Below, in pieces: positions 34,182-43,065 of a stretch of 64,000 nt of DNA. Position 1 is the stretch's first letter. Each line of letters starts with the position of its first letter. This DNA comes from Hydrogenophaga sp. GTDB lineage: Bacteria; Pseudomonadota; Gammaproteobacteria; Burkholderiales; Burkholderiaceae_C. The notes below the pieces were generated by a model. It was not told the DNA's origin. It did no database searches and saw only the letters and a program-made list of their open reading frames with translations. The DNA is taken from assembly GCF_030651625.1 (NCBI RefSeq), contig NZ_JAUSCF010000024.1, forward strand, positions 124,001 through 188,000. The letters run 5' to 3'. The position numbers and the translations under genes were made by a program.

Positions 34182-35387
34182 TTACTCCAACGCAGCGTAG
34201 GCCAACGTGCGAAAAAGCTGGCGGAAGTGATCGCGCTGGTTCGGCGCCTGGGCCAGCAGGATGCCAAAGAAATCTTCAGCCGGGTCCACGAAGAAGGTGG
34301 TACCGGCTATACCGCCCCAGTGGTAGGTGCCGACCGAACCGGGCAGCGTGGACAGGCCGGCTGCGGTGCGCACCGCAAAGCCCAGGCCAAACCCGTGGCC
34401 GGGCTGCAGCAGCATGCCGTCTCCTGCAATGCTGCCCAGGTGGTCGGCCGTCATGTGCGCCACGGTGTGGGAGCCGAGCAGGCGCGTACCACCCAGTTCG
34501 CCCTTGTTGAGCATGAACTGCAGGAAGCGCGCGTAGTCGGCGGCTGTGGACATGAGGCCGCCACCGCCGCTCTCCATGGCGGGCGCCTTGCGCGGCTCGA
34601 GCACCCGCAGCGGAACGCCGCCATCGGGATCGTGTGCATAAGGTTCCGCGATGCGGTGGTGGTCGGCTTCGGGCACCACGAAGGCGGTGTCGACCATGCC
34701 CAGCGGGTCGAAGATGGCCTGTTTCAGATGCTGGCCCAGCGTCTGCCCGGTCAGTACTTCCAGCAGACGGCCCAGCACGTCGGTGGCGCGGCTGTACCCC
34801 CATTGGGTGCCTGGCAGCAGGAACAGCGGCATGGCCGCCAGGGTGCGGCTGAACTCGGCGTTGCTGCGCTCACGCGAAGCGATCTGGGCTTGCGCATACA
34901 GGCGTTGCACGTGCGCAGCACCCAGAAACTCATAGGTGAGGCCGGCCGTGTGGCGCAGCAGGTCCTGCACCGTGGCAGGCGTGGTCACGGGTTGCAACTG
35001 CACCTCGCCATTGCGCTCCACAGCCACTTGTTGATCGGCAAACTCGGGCAGGTGCCTGGCCACCGGGTCGGTCAGCAGCACACGGCCCTGTTCCACCTGC
35101 ATCATGACCGCCACCGACACGATGGGTTTGGTCATCGAATAAATGCGGAAGATCGCGTCGTTCGTCATGGCCGCGCCGGTGGCCGGGTCGAGCTGGCCCA
35201 GGCTTTCCATCAGTGCGAGCTTGCCGCGCCGCCCCAGCACCGCCACCGCGCCCGGCAGGCGACCGCGCGCATTTTCGTCGAGCAACACATCCATCAGGCG
35301 GCGTGTGCGGTCGGGGCACAGGCCCAGCTCTGCCGGTTCGGCCAGGGGCAGCTGCAGTGCGGAGAGGCTGGCGGGATTCTGGGTCAT
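34182..35387 (-). CDS. Serine hydrolase of the beta-lactamase/penicillin-binding family
   Basis: This 401-residue protein has the class C-type catalytic pattern: SxxK as SMTK (S84, K87), YSR at 198-200 in place of YxN, and a C-terminal GYGxG-like HWGG (TYHWGGIAGT) in place of KTG. Relatives are esterases, D-aminopeptidases and lactamases; the modified motifs favour an esterase (EstB-like). No signal peptide is apparent from the ATG at 35387, so it is likely cytoplasmic. The upstream open frame to 35588 lacks family sequence. Confidence 0.82.
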   Translation of the reverse strand: MTQNPASLSALQLPLAEPAELGLCPDRTRRLMDVLLDENARGRLPGAVAVLGRRGKLALMESLGQLDPATGAAMTNDAIFRIYSMTKPIVSVAVMMQVEQGRVLLTDPVARHLPEFADQQVAVERNGEVQLQPVTTPATVQDLLRHTAGLTYEFLGAAHVQRLYAQAQIASRERSNAEFSRTLAAMPLFLLPGTQWGYSRATDVLGRLLEVLTGQTLGQHLKQAIFDPLGMVDTAFVVPEADHHRIAEPYAHDPDGGVPLRVLEPRKAPAMESGGGGLMSTAADYARFLQFMLNKGELGGTRLLGSHTVAHMTADHLGSIAGDGMLLQPGHGFGLGFAVRTAAGLSTLPGSVGTYHWGGIAGTTFFVDPAEDFFGILLAQAPNQRDHFRQLFRTLAYAALE

Positions 35388-35595
35388 GGGGACGGAGGGT
35401 GGTTGCTTGCGATCGATGCATCTTAAAGAACCTGTCGATAGGTACGCAGACACCCACCCGGTGACCCCAAGGCCCGGTTGCAGGCGACGCCCCGATGGCC
35501 AACGATCCAGCCGGTCTATGGTCTGCACGCAGATTCCGTCGGGTCCTGTCTCCCATGCAGCCTCCTCGAGCTGGCTGCTGGCGGACAATCACGGC

Positions 35596-36474
35596 ATGGC
35601 TCTCGCAATCAATTCCGACATCGTCAACACCCCGCCGGTGCCGGCCGCCACCGTGATGGTGGTGCGTGACGGTGAGCGAGGTCTGGAGGTGCTGCTGGTG
35701 CGCCGCCATGCCAACTCCGGCGTGCTGGGTGGCGTGCATGTGTTTCCCGGGGGCAAGCTCGACGCTGCCGATCGGCAGGTGGCCGCTGCCGCGCTGGACC
35801 GGCCGGTGGCCGATTGCCTGCAGGCCCTGGGAGAAGCCGACCTGGACGCCGGCACCGCCGTCGGTCTGCACGTGGCGGCGCTGCGCGAGACGTTTGAAGA
35901 ATGCGGTCTGTTGCTGGGGTTGCAAGGCGCACAAGGCCTGGTGGCACGCTTGCGCCAACAGACTCAGAATGGCACGGCTTTTGGTGATGCGGTGCAGGCG
36001 CTGGGGCTGGTGCTGCCGGTGTCGAGTTTGCTTCCCTGGTCTCGCTGGGTCACGCCGCGCGTTCCCTCGGTGACCAACAAGCGTTTCGACACGCGCTTTT
36101 TCATGGCGGTGGCTCCCTCGGACCAGGAGGCCGAACATTGCACCTTTGAAGCCACCGAGGCGGTGTGGCTTTCTCCCCGCGCGGGACTGGAGCGGTTCTG
36201 GGCGGGTGAGATCGATCTGGCACCGCCTCAGATCATGAGCCTGTGCCAGCTCGGCGGACTGGCCGACGTGGCACAGGTTCAGGCGGCCGCCCGCAGCCGC
36301 GCACCGGTGCTGATCGCACCCGAGCCGTTTGACGTGGATGGTCAGCGGGTGATCTGTTATCCCGGCGATCCGTCACACAGTTGCGCAGATCGCGCCTGGC
36401 CAGGGCCGACACGGCTGATCTACCGGAACCAGCGGTTCGAGCCCGACGGTGGGTTGGCGGCATTGTTCGTTTGA
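35596..36474 (+). CDS. NUDIX hydrolase (NUDT19-like)
   Basis: This 292-residue protein has a split Nudix box: VFPGGKLDAAD (49-59), a long insertion, and RETFEECGLLL (97-107). This layout is typical of the NUDT19/RP2-like group, some members of which cleave acyl-CoA or other diphosphates. The FPGG and RExxEE residues needed for metal binding are present. It is divergent from the serine hydrolase with 208 bp between the starts. The substrate is not known. Confidence 0.83.
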   Translation: MALAINSDIVNTPPVPAATVMVVRDGERGLEVLLVRRHANSGVLGGVHVFPGGKLDAADRQVAAAALDRPVADCLQALGEADLDAGTAVGLHVAALRETFEECGLLLGLQGAQGLVARLRQQTQNGTAFGDAVQALGLVLPVSSLLPWSRWVTPRVPSVTNKRFDTRFFMAVAPSDQEAEHCTFEATEAVWLSPRAGLERFWAGEIDLAPPQIMSLCQLGGLADVAQVQAAARSRAPVLIAPEPFDVDGQRVICYPGDPSHSCADRAWPGPTRLIYRNQRFEPDGGLAALFV

Positions 36475-36559
36475 AAAACACACCGCGAGGATGCGCTCAA
36501 CCACCTGTGTGCAGGAAGATCCGCTGCGCGGCACAATCGTGCCCAACTAGGAGTAGCGC

Positions 36560-37126
36560 ATGTGGATGCTGATCGCGGGACTGGTTCTGTTTCTCGGGGT
36601 GCACTCGGTGTCCATCGTCGCGCGCGGCGGCCGTGACCGGCTGGTGCAGCGGCTTGGCGAAGGCCCATGGAAGGGTCTGTATTCGCTTGTTGCGCTGGCC
36701 GGCTTCGTGCTCATCATTTACGGCTATGCGCAGGCCCGGGAAGCGCCGGTGCTGCTGTACACCCTGCCCACTGGTTTTCGACACCTCGCGGCCTTGCTGA
36801 TGCTGCCGGTGTTTGTGCTGCTGGCCGCTGCCTACCTGCCCGGACGCATACAGCGAACCGCCAAACATCCCATGTTGCTGGCGGTGAAGTTCTGGGCCCT
36901 GGCTCACCTGCTCGCGAACGGCACCCTCGCGGATGTGCTGCTTTTCGGTGGCTTTCTGGCGTGGGCCGTGGCCGACCGCATTTCGGTCAAACGCCGGGGC
37001 GCCACGCCGCAGCGCAATGGCAGCACCTTGAACGACGTGATTGCCGTGGTGGCGGGTTTGGCCATTTATGTGCTGTTCGTGGTCTGGGCGCACGCCTGGC
37101 TGTTTGGTGTGCGCCCCTTCGGCTGA
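36560..37126 (+). CDS. NnrU family membrane protein
   Basis: This 188-residue protein has about five hydrophobic helices and the NnrU features HSVSI near the N-terminus and KHPMLLAVKFWALAHLLANG, which contains conserved histidines. NnrU was named for a role in nitrite/nitric oxide reduction in Rhodobacter and is related to isoprenoid-type membrane enzymes; no denitrification genes are nearby, so the role here is open. TAGGAG precedes the ATG. Confidence 0.85.
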   Translation: MWMLIAGLVLFLGVHSVSIVARGGRDRLVQRLGEGPWKGLYSLVALAGFVLIIYGYAQAREAPVLLYTLPTGFRHLAALLMLPVFVLLAAAYLPGRIQRTAKHPMLLAVKFWALAHLLANGTLADVLLFGGFLAWAVADRISVKRRGATPQRNGSTLNDVIAVVAGLAIYVLFVVWAHAWLFGVRPFG

Positions 37127-37136
37127 GGTCACGAAT

Positions 37137-37186
37137 CACCCCCGCCTCGCTTTGCGCGAATCCCTCAAGGGGGCGGCGCCCTGGAC
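37137..37186 (+). repeat. 3'-end repeat (family A), partial copy after the NnrU gene
   Basis: Only the first part is recognisable: CACCCCCGCCTCGCTTTGCG, then CCCTCAAGGGGGC, and a remnant CCCTGGA. It lies ten bases after the stop in the same orientation; the covarying stem is lost. Confidence 0.6.
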
Positions 37187-37336
37187 TGCGCACTCACATG
37201 CGCTGCAGATCCGGCTCCGGGGTGATAGAAAGAAGACCGATACCGGGTCGCGGAACCTGTTGAAGTTGCCTGCCGGGGGAACCCACGCCCCTTGTCGGCA
37301 TCCACCCATGCTGTGTTTGGCCTTCAGGAGACCGAT

Positions 37337-38521
37337 TTGACCCATTTCACCGCCACCCCAGCTGCCCGTCTTCCCTCTCCCCTTGCCCCATGGCGTGACG
37401 CGCTATGGCTGATCGGCGCCTCGCTGTTGGCCGCACCGGCACTGGCACAAGCACCGGCTGCTTCGCCCAACGTCACCACCGAGGTGGTTGCCAAGGGCCT
37501 GCAGAACGCCTGGGCCGTGGCTTTCATTGGCGATGGCCGCATGCTGGTGACGGAGCGGCCGGGGCGCATGCGCGTGGTCCAGGCCAACGGCCAGCTCAGC
37601 GAGCCACTCGCCGGTGTCCCAAAGGTGGAGGCCGTGGGGCAGGGCGGCTTGCTCGACCTGATCACGGATCGTGATTTCGAGAACAACCGTCGCGTGCACT
37701 TCTGCTATTCCGAGCCTGGCCCGGGCGGCAACTCCACTGCGCTGGCCTCAGCCCGGCTTTCGGCCGATGCAAGCCGGCTCGAAGACTTGAAAGTCATCTT
37801 CAGCCAGAAACCCAAAGTCAGCAGCCGGTTGCACTTTGGCTGCCGCATCGTGCAGGCAGCCGACAACAGCCTGTTCCTCACGCTCGGCGATCGTTACCAG
37901 CGCATGAAGGACGCACAGACGCTGGACAACCACCACGGCAAGGTGGTCCGCGTGCAACCCGACGGCACACCGCACCCGGGCAATCCGTTTCTCAACCGCA
38001 GCGGTGCCTTGCCTGAAATCTGGAGCATCGGCCACCGCAACCTGCAGGGTGCAGCCCTGGGGTCGGACGGGAGTCTGTGGACCCATGAGCACGGGCCCCA
38101 GGGCGGTGACGAGGTCAACCGCGCCGAAGCGGGCAAAAACTACGGCTGGCCAGTGATCACCTACGGGGAGAACTACGGCGGTGGCGCCATCGGCGACGGC
38201 ATCACTGAAAAGGCCGGAATGGAACAACCGCTGTTCCAGTGGACGCCGTCCATCGCGCCTTCGGGCATGGCCTTTGTGACCACCGACATGTACGGCCCAG
38301 GTTGGCAGGGCAGCCTGCTGGTGGGCTCGCTGAAGTTCCGCTACCTGGCAAAGTTGCAGGTCGACGGCGCGCGGGTGGTGAAGGAAGACAAGCTGCTGAC
38401 CAATCTCGGCCAGCGCGTGCGCGATGTGCGCGAGGGGCCGGATGGATTCATCTACCTGCTGACCGATGCCAGCGATGGCGAGTTGCTGCGCTTGCGTCCA
38501 CCGACCGGAGCGGGGTCGTGA
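37337..38521 (+). CDS. PQQ-dependent aldose sugar dehydrogenase-like protein
   Basis: This 394-residue periplasmic protein is a six-bladed beta-propeller of the glucose/sorbosone dehydrogenase family (YliI-like). It has a signal peptide ending near APALAQA and family sequences such as GGLLDLITDRDFENNRRVHFCYS, HHGKVVRVQPDGT, SIGHRNLQGAA and THEHGPQGGDEVN. It would oxidise aldoses using PQQ. AGGAG lies six bases before a TTG codon at 37337, which gives the best start. Its stop overlaps the GTG start of egtB. Confidence 0.85.
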   Translation: MTHFTATPAARLPSPLAPWRDALWLIGASLLAAPALAQAPAASPNVTTEVVAKGLQNAWAVAFIGDGRMLVTERPGRMRVVQANGQLSEPLAGVPKVEAVGQGGLLDLITDRDFENNRRVHFCYSEPGPGGNSTALASARLSADASRLEDLKVIFSQKPKVSSRLHFGCRIVQAADNSLFLTLGDRYQRMKDAQTLDNHHGKVVRVQPDGTPHPGNPFLNRSGALPEIWSIGHRNLQGAALGSDGSLWTHEHGPQGGDEVNRAEAGKNYGWPVITYGENYGGGAIGDGITEKAGMEQPLFQWTPSIAPSGMAFVTTDMYGPGWQGSLLVGSLKFRYLAKLQVDGARVVKEDKLLTNLGQRVRDVREGPDGFIYLLTDASDGELLRLRPPTGAGS

Positions 38522-39852
38522 GACGTCCGCAGGCGCCGGCCGGTCGCCGCCCAGGTGCCCCCGCTGCCGCTGTGTCAGCCAAGCGCACCGCGCTGGCACG
38601 CCATTACCAGGCAGTGCGAGAACGCAGCCTGGCGCTGGCCGCACCGCTTTCTTCGGAAGATTGCCAGGCCCAGTCCATGCCTGACGCCAGCCCGGTCAAA
38701 TGGCACTTGGCACACGTGACCTGGTTTTTCGAGACCTTTTTGCTGGAGCCTTTCGAGCCCGGCTTTCAACCCTTCCATCCGGCGTATCGGGTGCTTTACA
38801 ACAGCTACTACAACGGCGTGGGCGAACAGTTCACCCGGCACCAGCGGGGCCTGGTCACCCGGCCGGATCTGGAAGGCGTGAAATCGTGGCGCGCTCAGGT
38901 CGACGAACGCATGCTGCGGCTGATTGCAGAGACCGACTGCGAAGACGCGTTGCGCCGGATCGAACTGGGCCTGCATCACGAGCAGCAGCACCAGGAACTG
39001 CTGCTCACCGACCTCAAGCACCTGCTGTCCATCAATCCGCTGCAGCCCGCCTACCTGCCTGCCTGGCCCTTGGCCCGCGTCTCGGCGGTACCGGCACGCT
39101 GGGTGGAAAACGAAGGTGGCCTGGTCGACATCGGCCATGCGGGTGGCGGTTTTGCCTTTGACAACGAAACACCGCGGCATCGGCAATGGCTGGCGCCGTA
39201 CGCGCTCATGAACCGCCCGGTCACCCATGGGGAATGGCTGGAATTTGTGCACGATGGAGGCTATACCGACCCGCATTGGTGGCTCTCAAGTGGGTGGGAC
39301 TGGGTGCGCAGCCAGCGCATCGAGGCGCCGCTGTACTGGACCTTGCCCAGCGATACGGGCGAACCGGTGCGCGTGTTCACCCTGCACGGCGCTGTGCCGC
39401 TGGACCCGCACACGCCGGTGACCCACATCAGCTATTTCGAAGCCGACGCCTATGCCCGTTGGGCATCTGTCACGCGCGCCGAATGGGCTGGCGCACGCCT
39501 GCCGCTGGAAGGGGAATGGGAGGCCAGCGCCGCTTCCCTGCCACTGCAAGGCAATTTCCAGGAATCGGACGCGCTGCACCCCATGCCCGCACGAAGCGAC
39601 ACCCCGGGTTTGCTGCAGATGTTGGGTGATGTGTGGGAATGGACCGCCAGCAGCTACAGCGCCTACCCCGGCTTTGCCCCAGCCGAGGGTGCGGTGGGCG
39701 AATACAACGGCAAGTTCATGGTGAACCAGTACGTGCTGCGCGGCGGTTCGTGTGCCACGCCAGCTTCGCACATCCGCGCCAGCTACCGCAACTTCTTTCC
39801 CACCGACGCGCGCTGGCAGTTCACAGGGCTGCGGCTGGCAAGGAGTGAGTGA
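38518..39852 (+). CDS. egtB: EgtB-type sulfoxide synthase (ergothioneine biosynthesis)
   Basis: This 444-residue enzyme has an N-terminal DinB-like domain with iron-binding histidines (WHLAHVTW, H66; HHEQQH, H154 and H158) and a C-terminal formylglycine-enzyme-like domain ending in NQYVLRGGSCATP and RNFFPTDARWQFTGLRLAR. EgtB joins hercynine to a thiol (cysteine or gamma-glutamylcysteine) with oxygen. The GTG start overlaps the previous stop (GTGA). Hercynine would come from EgtD at 44988. It differs from SenA at 46029, so two hercynine-using enzymes occur within 8 kb. Confidence 0.88.
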   Translation: MRRPQAPAGRRPGAPAAAVSAKRTALARHYQAVRERSLALAAPLSSEDCQAQSMPDASPVKWHLAHVTWFFETFLLEPFEPGFQPFHPAYRVLYNSYYNGVGEQFTRHQRGLVTRPDLEGVKSWRAQVDERMLRLIAETDCEDALRRIELGLHHEQQHQELLLTDLKHLLSINPLQPAYLPAWPLARVSAVPARWVENEGGLVDIGHAGGGFAFDNETPRHRQWLAPYALMNRPVTHGEWLEFVHDGGYTDPHWWLSSGWDWVRSQRIEAPLYWTLPSDTGEPVRVFTLHGAVPLDPHTPVTHISYFEADAYARWASVTRAEWAGARLPLEGEWEASAASLPLQGNFQESDALHPMPARSDTPGLLQMLGDVWEWTASSYSAYPGFAPAEGAVGEYNGKFMVNQYVLRGGSCATPASHIRASYRNFFPTDARWQFTGLRLARSE

Positions 39853-39853
39853 C

Positions 39854-40253
39854 ACCCCCCTGCGCCGCTGACGCGGCTTCCCCCCTCTCTGGCGCGGCTT
39901 TGCCGCTTGGAGGGGGGACGCACCTGGTGGCCCGGCAAGCCGGTTCCACGGGTGCCCTGGATGGGGGCATCTCTCGCCAGTGGCTCTTTGGAACTCCCCC
40001 CTGCGCTGCTGACGCAGCTTTCCCCCTCTCTGGCGCGGCTTTGCCGCTTGGAGGGGGGACGCACCCTGTGGCCCGGCAAGCCGGTTCCACGGGTGCCCTG
40101 GATTGAGGCATCTCTCGCCGGAGGCTCTTTGGAACTCTCCCCTGCGCTGCTGACGCGGCTTCCCCCCTCTCTGGCGCGCCTTCGGCGCTTGGAGGGGGGA
40201 CGGCACGTTGGGCCGGCGGAGCCGGACCCTTGGTGCCCCTGGATGGGTTCACT
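39854..40253 (+). repeat. Three tandem copies of the family A 3'-end repeat, period 141 bp
   Basis: Copies begin with TGCGC at 39861, 40002 and 40143, exactly 141 bp apart, directly after the egtB stop and in its orientation. In these copies the C6/G6 hairpin encloses a second hairpin (GCGGC/GCCGC). The long stem pairs GCACC with GGTGC and GTGG with CCAC in copies 1 and 2; copy 3 has diverged (GGCGGAGCC core). No gene lies in this 400-bp stretch. Confidence 0.92.
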
Positions 40254-40928
40254 TCACTCCGGGTAGCCCAGTGCAGGATGGCCCACGCCTTCTGCGGCAC
40301 GCCAACCAGGGCGCTTGAACCAGTCTCGCCAACTGGCCTCATCTGCCGGCCATGGCTGATCGGGGAAACGCTTTTCCCATTCGGTGCGCGCCTGTGCCAT
40401 TGAACGGTGGTGGGGCACTTTGTTCAGCGTTGCGGACAACGTGGCTGAACGCCAGCCCTCGTCCTGAATGTCTTGCCAGATCGGATCTGCATGGCCGATG
40501 TGCCAGGTGGGGTCGAGTGACCACGCGGCCTGCGCAGCCGCACTGCCGAAGATGTACAGGCGCCCATCCACGATCTGCCAGTGCGTGGGATCGCTGCCGA
40601 ACTTGCGGCCGAATGCCAGTCCGTGCGCGCAGAAGCCGCCGTACTGTGGTTCGTATTTCGCAGGGTCGGCGATGAAGTCGAAGCGGTTCTGGTCGGTGGC
40701 GAAGTAGTAGGTGCGCTGGAACATCACCAGCTTGTGCTGCGCGCTTCCCTTCACCTGCTTGCTTTCGGTGAAGTACGCCACCGGGTCGTGGCCCAGCAGC
40801 ATCACGGGTTCGCCCGCGCGGTTGGGCACTGTGGCCCAGGGAGCGCCGCAACCACCCAGAAATGCCGTCAGAAAAAGAACAGAAAGGAATCTGAATAGGG
40901 AATGCATGACCGCCATCTTGCCCTGCAT
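40254..40928 (-). CDS. YHS domain-containing lipoprotein
   Basis: This 224-residue protein has a signal peptide with lipobox FLGGC and a YHS-like domain (GHDPVAYFTESKQVKGS ... QYGGFCAHGLAFG). YHS domains are linked to copper or other metals. The start ATG follows the stop of the upstream permease with no gap (TGAATG), so it is translationally coupled to the ABC transporter; internal ATGs at 40916 and 40907 are also possible. Its place as the last gene of a transporter operon suggests a role in handling the imported compound. Confidence 0.78.
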   Translation of the reverse strand: MQGKMAVMHSLFRFLSVLFLTAFLGGCGAPWATVPNRAGEPVMLLGHDPVAYFTESKQVKGSAQHKLVMFQRTYYFATDQNRFDFIADPAKYEPQYGGFCAHGLAFGRKFGSDPTHWQIVDGRLYIFGSAAAQAAWSLDPTWHIGHADPIWQDIQDEGWRSATLSATLNKVPHHRSMAQARTEWEKRFPDQPWPADEASWRDWFKRPGWRAAEGVGHPALGYPE

Positions 40929-41756
40929 TCAGTGCGTGAGCCAGCGCCGTGCGCCGTGGCTGGCCGCGTCCACCACCGCCACCATCAGCAGCATGGCGCC
41001 CAGGATGGTGGCGGTCTTGTTCATCTGGAACAGGCCCATGTGGAAGGCGAGCAGTTGTCCCAGGCCGCCGGCGCCCACCACACCCAGCACCGCAGCGGCG
41101 CGGATGTTGTTTTCCCAGCGGTACAAGGTGTAGCTCATGAGCTGCGGCACCACCTGCGGCAGCGTGGCGTAGAGAAACACCCGCACGTTGCTCACACCGT
41201 GTGTGCGCAGTGCGGTGCCCGGGCCAGGCGGCGCATTCTCGATCGCTTCGGCAAACAGCCGGCCCAGCACGCCGGTGGTGTGAAGCGCCAGCGCCAGCGT
41301 GCCGGCAAACGGTCCCAACCCGGCCGAAATCAGCAGCAGCGCAGCCCATACCAGTTCCGGGATGCTGCGCAAGACATTGAGTACCAGGCGCGTTGGCGTG
41401 CGGGCCCATGCGCTATCGCCGTCGAACAAGCGGCTGGCCGGCAGCGCCAGTGCCAACCCTGCCACCGCCGCCAGCACGGTACCCAGGGCCGACATGGCCA
41501 AGGTTTCCCAACTGCCGATGGCCACCTTGATCAGGAACTCTCGCGAGGTGTCTGGCGGAAAGAATTCGGCCAGGAAGCGACCCATGCTTCGCGCCGCGTC
41601 AAGGGAGAAGAACTGGCCCCATTGCAGGTCCAGCGACCAGAAGCTGGTGATCACCAGCGCGATCAGCGCGGCGGTGAACCAGCAGGCTTTGCAGCGTGCG
41701 CTGAACAAGCGCGGTGGCAGTTTGTACGGCAGATTGGCTGCGGAGGGGCGGTTCAT
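40929..41756 (-). CDS. phnE: PhnE-type ABC transporter permease (second)
   Basis: This 275-residue membrane protein has the PhnE pattern, including the EAA loop ENAPPGPGTALRTHGVSNVRVFLYATLPQ and GVVGAGGLGQLLAFHM. It would form the channel together with the other permease. The frame stays open upstream to 41894 across repeat sequence; the ATG at 41756 (MNRPSAANL) is preferred. The substrate class is phosphonate-like by homology, but members of this family also carry phosphite and other oxyanions. Confidence 0.87.
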   Translation of the reverse strand: MNRPSAANLPYKLPPRLFSARCKACWFTAALIALVITSFWSLDLQWGQFFSLDAARSMGRFLAEFFPPDTSREFLIKVAIGSWETLAMSALGTVLAAVAGLALALPASRLFDGDSAWARTPTRLVLNVLRSIPELVWAALLLISAGLGPFAGTLALALHTTGVLGRLFAEAIENAPPGPGTALRTHGVSNVRVFLYATLPQVVPQLMSYTLYRWENNIRAAAVLGVVGAGGLGQLLAFHMGLFQMNKTATILGAMLLMVAVVDAASHGARRWLTH

Positions 41757-41762
41757 TGCGCG

Positions 41763-41802
41763 CGTCACCCCCATCCCAACCTTCCCCCAGAGGGGGAAGG
41801 AG
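41763..41802 (-). repeat. Family B repeat, left outer copy
   Basis: CCTTCCCCC-AGA-GGGGGAAGG forms a near-perfect hairpin at 41780-41800, and on the minus strand it is followed by TTGGGATGGGGGTGAC. This is the family B layout seen inside dnaE2. Confidence 0.75.
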
Positions 41803-41971
41803 CTAGGAGCCTGCGCGGCAGAAGGCATCGAAGCGAAACGTGTGGGAAAAGAGCCCAGTTCGGCGCCGATTTTGAGGACTGTGGCTGTAGCCACAGCCGG
41901 AAAAACGGGGGCGAAGTGGGACTTTTCTCCATGCGTTGCAGCCGATGTCGTTCTGCCGCGCAGGCTCCTAG
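41803..41971. repeat. 169-bp palindromic element between two permease genes
   Basis: The ends are perfect 21-bp inverted repeats (41803-41823 and 41951-41971, beginning CTAGGAGCCTGCGCGG), and the interior remains largely complementary up to a central CTGTGGCT-GT-AGCCACAG at 41879-41896. The whole unit can therefore fold as one long hairpin. It contains no open frame of note. Size and symmetry resemble a MITE or a structured RNA gene. Family B repeats flank it in opposite orientations. Confidence 0.85.
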
Positions 41972-42034
41972 GAGCATCTGAGTGCGAATGCTCACGCTCC
42001 TGCTCCTTCCACTGTTACGGATGGCAATGCCTTC

Positions 42035-42073
42035 GCTCCATCCCCCAGTGGGGGAGGGCTGGGGTGGGGGCCC
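42035..42073 (+). repeat. Family B repeat, right outer copy
   Basis: CTCCATCCCCC-AGT-GGGGGAGGG followed by CTGGGGTGGGGGC mirrors the copy at 41763-41802, so the palindrome between them is enclosed by inverted family B units. Confidence 0.75.
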
Positions 42074-42095
42074 GCCGAGCAAAAAAGAGTCACGT

Positions 42096-42932
42096 TCAAC
42101 CCAATGCTTTCCTGAGCCATGCACTCACCCTGTCAGCCAGCGCCACAAGACCAATGAACACCAGCAACATGCTGGCCACCTCACCCCCATTGAACATCTT
42201 CATCGAGTTGTCCAGTTGCTGGCCCAACCCGCCCGCACCCACAAAACCCAGTACCACGGAAGACCGGATTGCGCACTCCCAGCGGTACACCGTGTAGCTG
42301 GTGAGCTCGGCCGCGTTGGTCGGCAGCAGGCCATAGAAAAATGCCTGCAACCTGCCACTACCGTTGCGCAGCAGGTTTTCGGTGGCGTGGGTCTCGCCGC
42401 TTTCCAGAATTTCGCCGTACACCTTGCCCAGCATGCCGCCATACGTGAGCGCAATGGCCAGCACGCCGGCCGTGGGCCCCAAACCCACCACGCGCACGAA
42501 CACCAGTGCCCACACCAGTTCAGGGATGCTGCGCAGCACGATCAGCAGCCAGCGCACGGCCTGTCGCAGCGCATAAGGGCCGCGAGCCATGCGCCCCGAC
42601 AGGGCCGATAGCGACAGCACACGCGTGCCCAGCAGCGTGAGCGGAATCGCCACCACCAGCGCCAGCGTCACACCCGCCGTGGCCATGGCCACCGTGCGCC
42701 AGGTGTCGCGCGCCACCATGGCCAGAAACTCTGCGTCATGCGCCAGCGGCCAGAAGCTGCCGATGAACTGCGCGGTGATCCGGAGGTTGTCAGGCTCCAG
42801 CAGCACCCAGGGCTTGAATTCCGTGGCGACGCCCAGCGGCCACAGCAGCACCAGGCACAGGCCAATCCAGAACACACGGCCCAGCCATGCCGGGTCGCGA
42901 GTGGGCGCGCGGTGGAGTGCGAGATCAGTCAT
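42096..42932 (-). CDS. phnE: PhnE-type ABC transporter permease (first)
   Basis: This 278-residue protein has about six membrane helices and the PhnE signature sequences LRSIPELVWALVFVRVVGLGP and GFVGAGGLGQQLDNSMKMF. It is encoded after phnC and before the second permease; paired PhnE proteins are common in this transporter class. The start ATG at 42932 excludes an upstream part of the frame that is only a family A repeat. Confidence 0.88.
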   Translation of the reverse strand: MTDLALHRAPTRDPAWLGRVFWIGLCLVLLWPLGVATEFKPWVLLEPDNLRITAQFIGSFWPLAHDAEFLAMVARDTWRTVAMATAGVTLALVVAIPLTLLGTRVLSLSALSGRMARGPYALRQAVRWLLIVLRSIPELVWALVFVRVVGLGPTAGVLAIALTYGGMLGKVYGEILESGETHATENLLRNGSGRLQAFFYGLLPTNAAELTSYTVYRWECAIRSSVVLGFVGAGGLGQQLDNSMKMFNGGEVASMLLVFIGLVALADRVSAWLRKALG

Positions 42933-42971
42933 GGCAACTTGTGACCAGACGCGGCGTACGGCAGCGGCGCC

Positions 42972-43059
42972 GTCCAGCAGCAGCCACAGAACCGGCTCTG
43001 TCGGGCTGCAGGCTGCGCCCCCCTTCCGGGGGGGTGACGCGAAGCGGCGCGGGGGGTAT
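42972..43059 (-). repeat. 3'-end hairpin repeat (family A), copy after phnC
   Basis: This unit begins about six bases after the phnC stop and reads in its direction. It has CGCCGCTTCGCGTCA, a C7/G6 hairpin and the core CCCGACAGAGCCGG, in which the stem is partly weakened. It fills the phnC-phnE gap inside an operon. Confidence 0.8.
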
Positions 43060-43065
43060 CCATCC

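Noticed and set aside
33879-35426. Open frame of 515 codons on the plus strand opposite the serine hydrolase
   Set aside because: It starts in intergenic GC-rich repeat sequence and runs antisense to a gene with clear catalytic motifs.
35388-35588. N-terminal extension of the serine hydrolase
   Set aside because: The extra residues show no signal peptide or domain and lie in the divergent promoter region towards the NUDIX gene.
39854-40253. Possible CRISPR array
   Set aside because: The period is 141 bp with the whole unit repeated, there are no unique spacers and no cas genes, so these are tandem copies of an intergenic repeat.
41757-41894. N-terminal extension of the second PhnE permease
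   Set aside because: The extension is encoded by family B and palindrome repeat DNA and is not part of the permease fold; the ATG at 41756 gives a normal-length protein.
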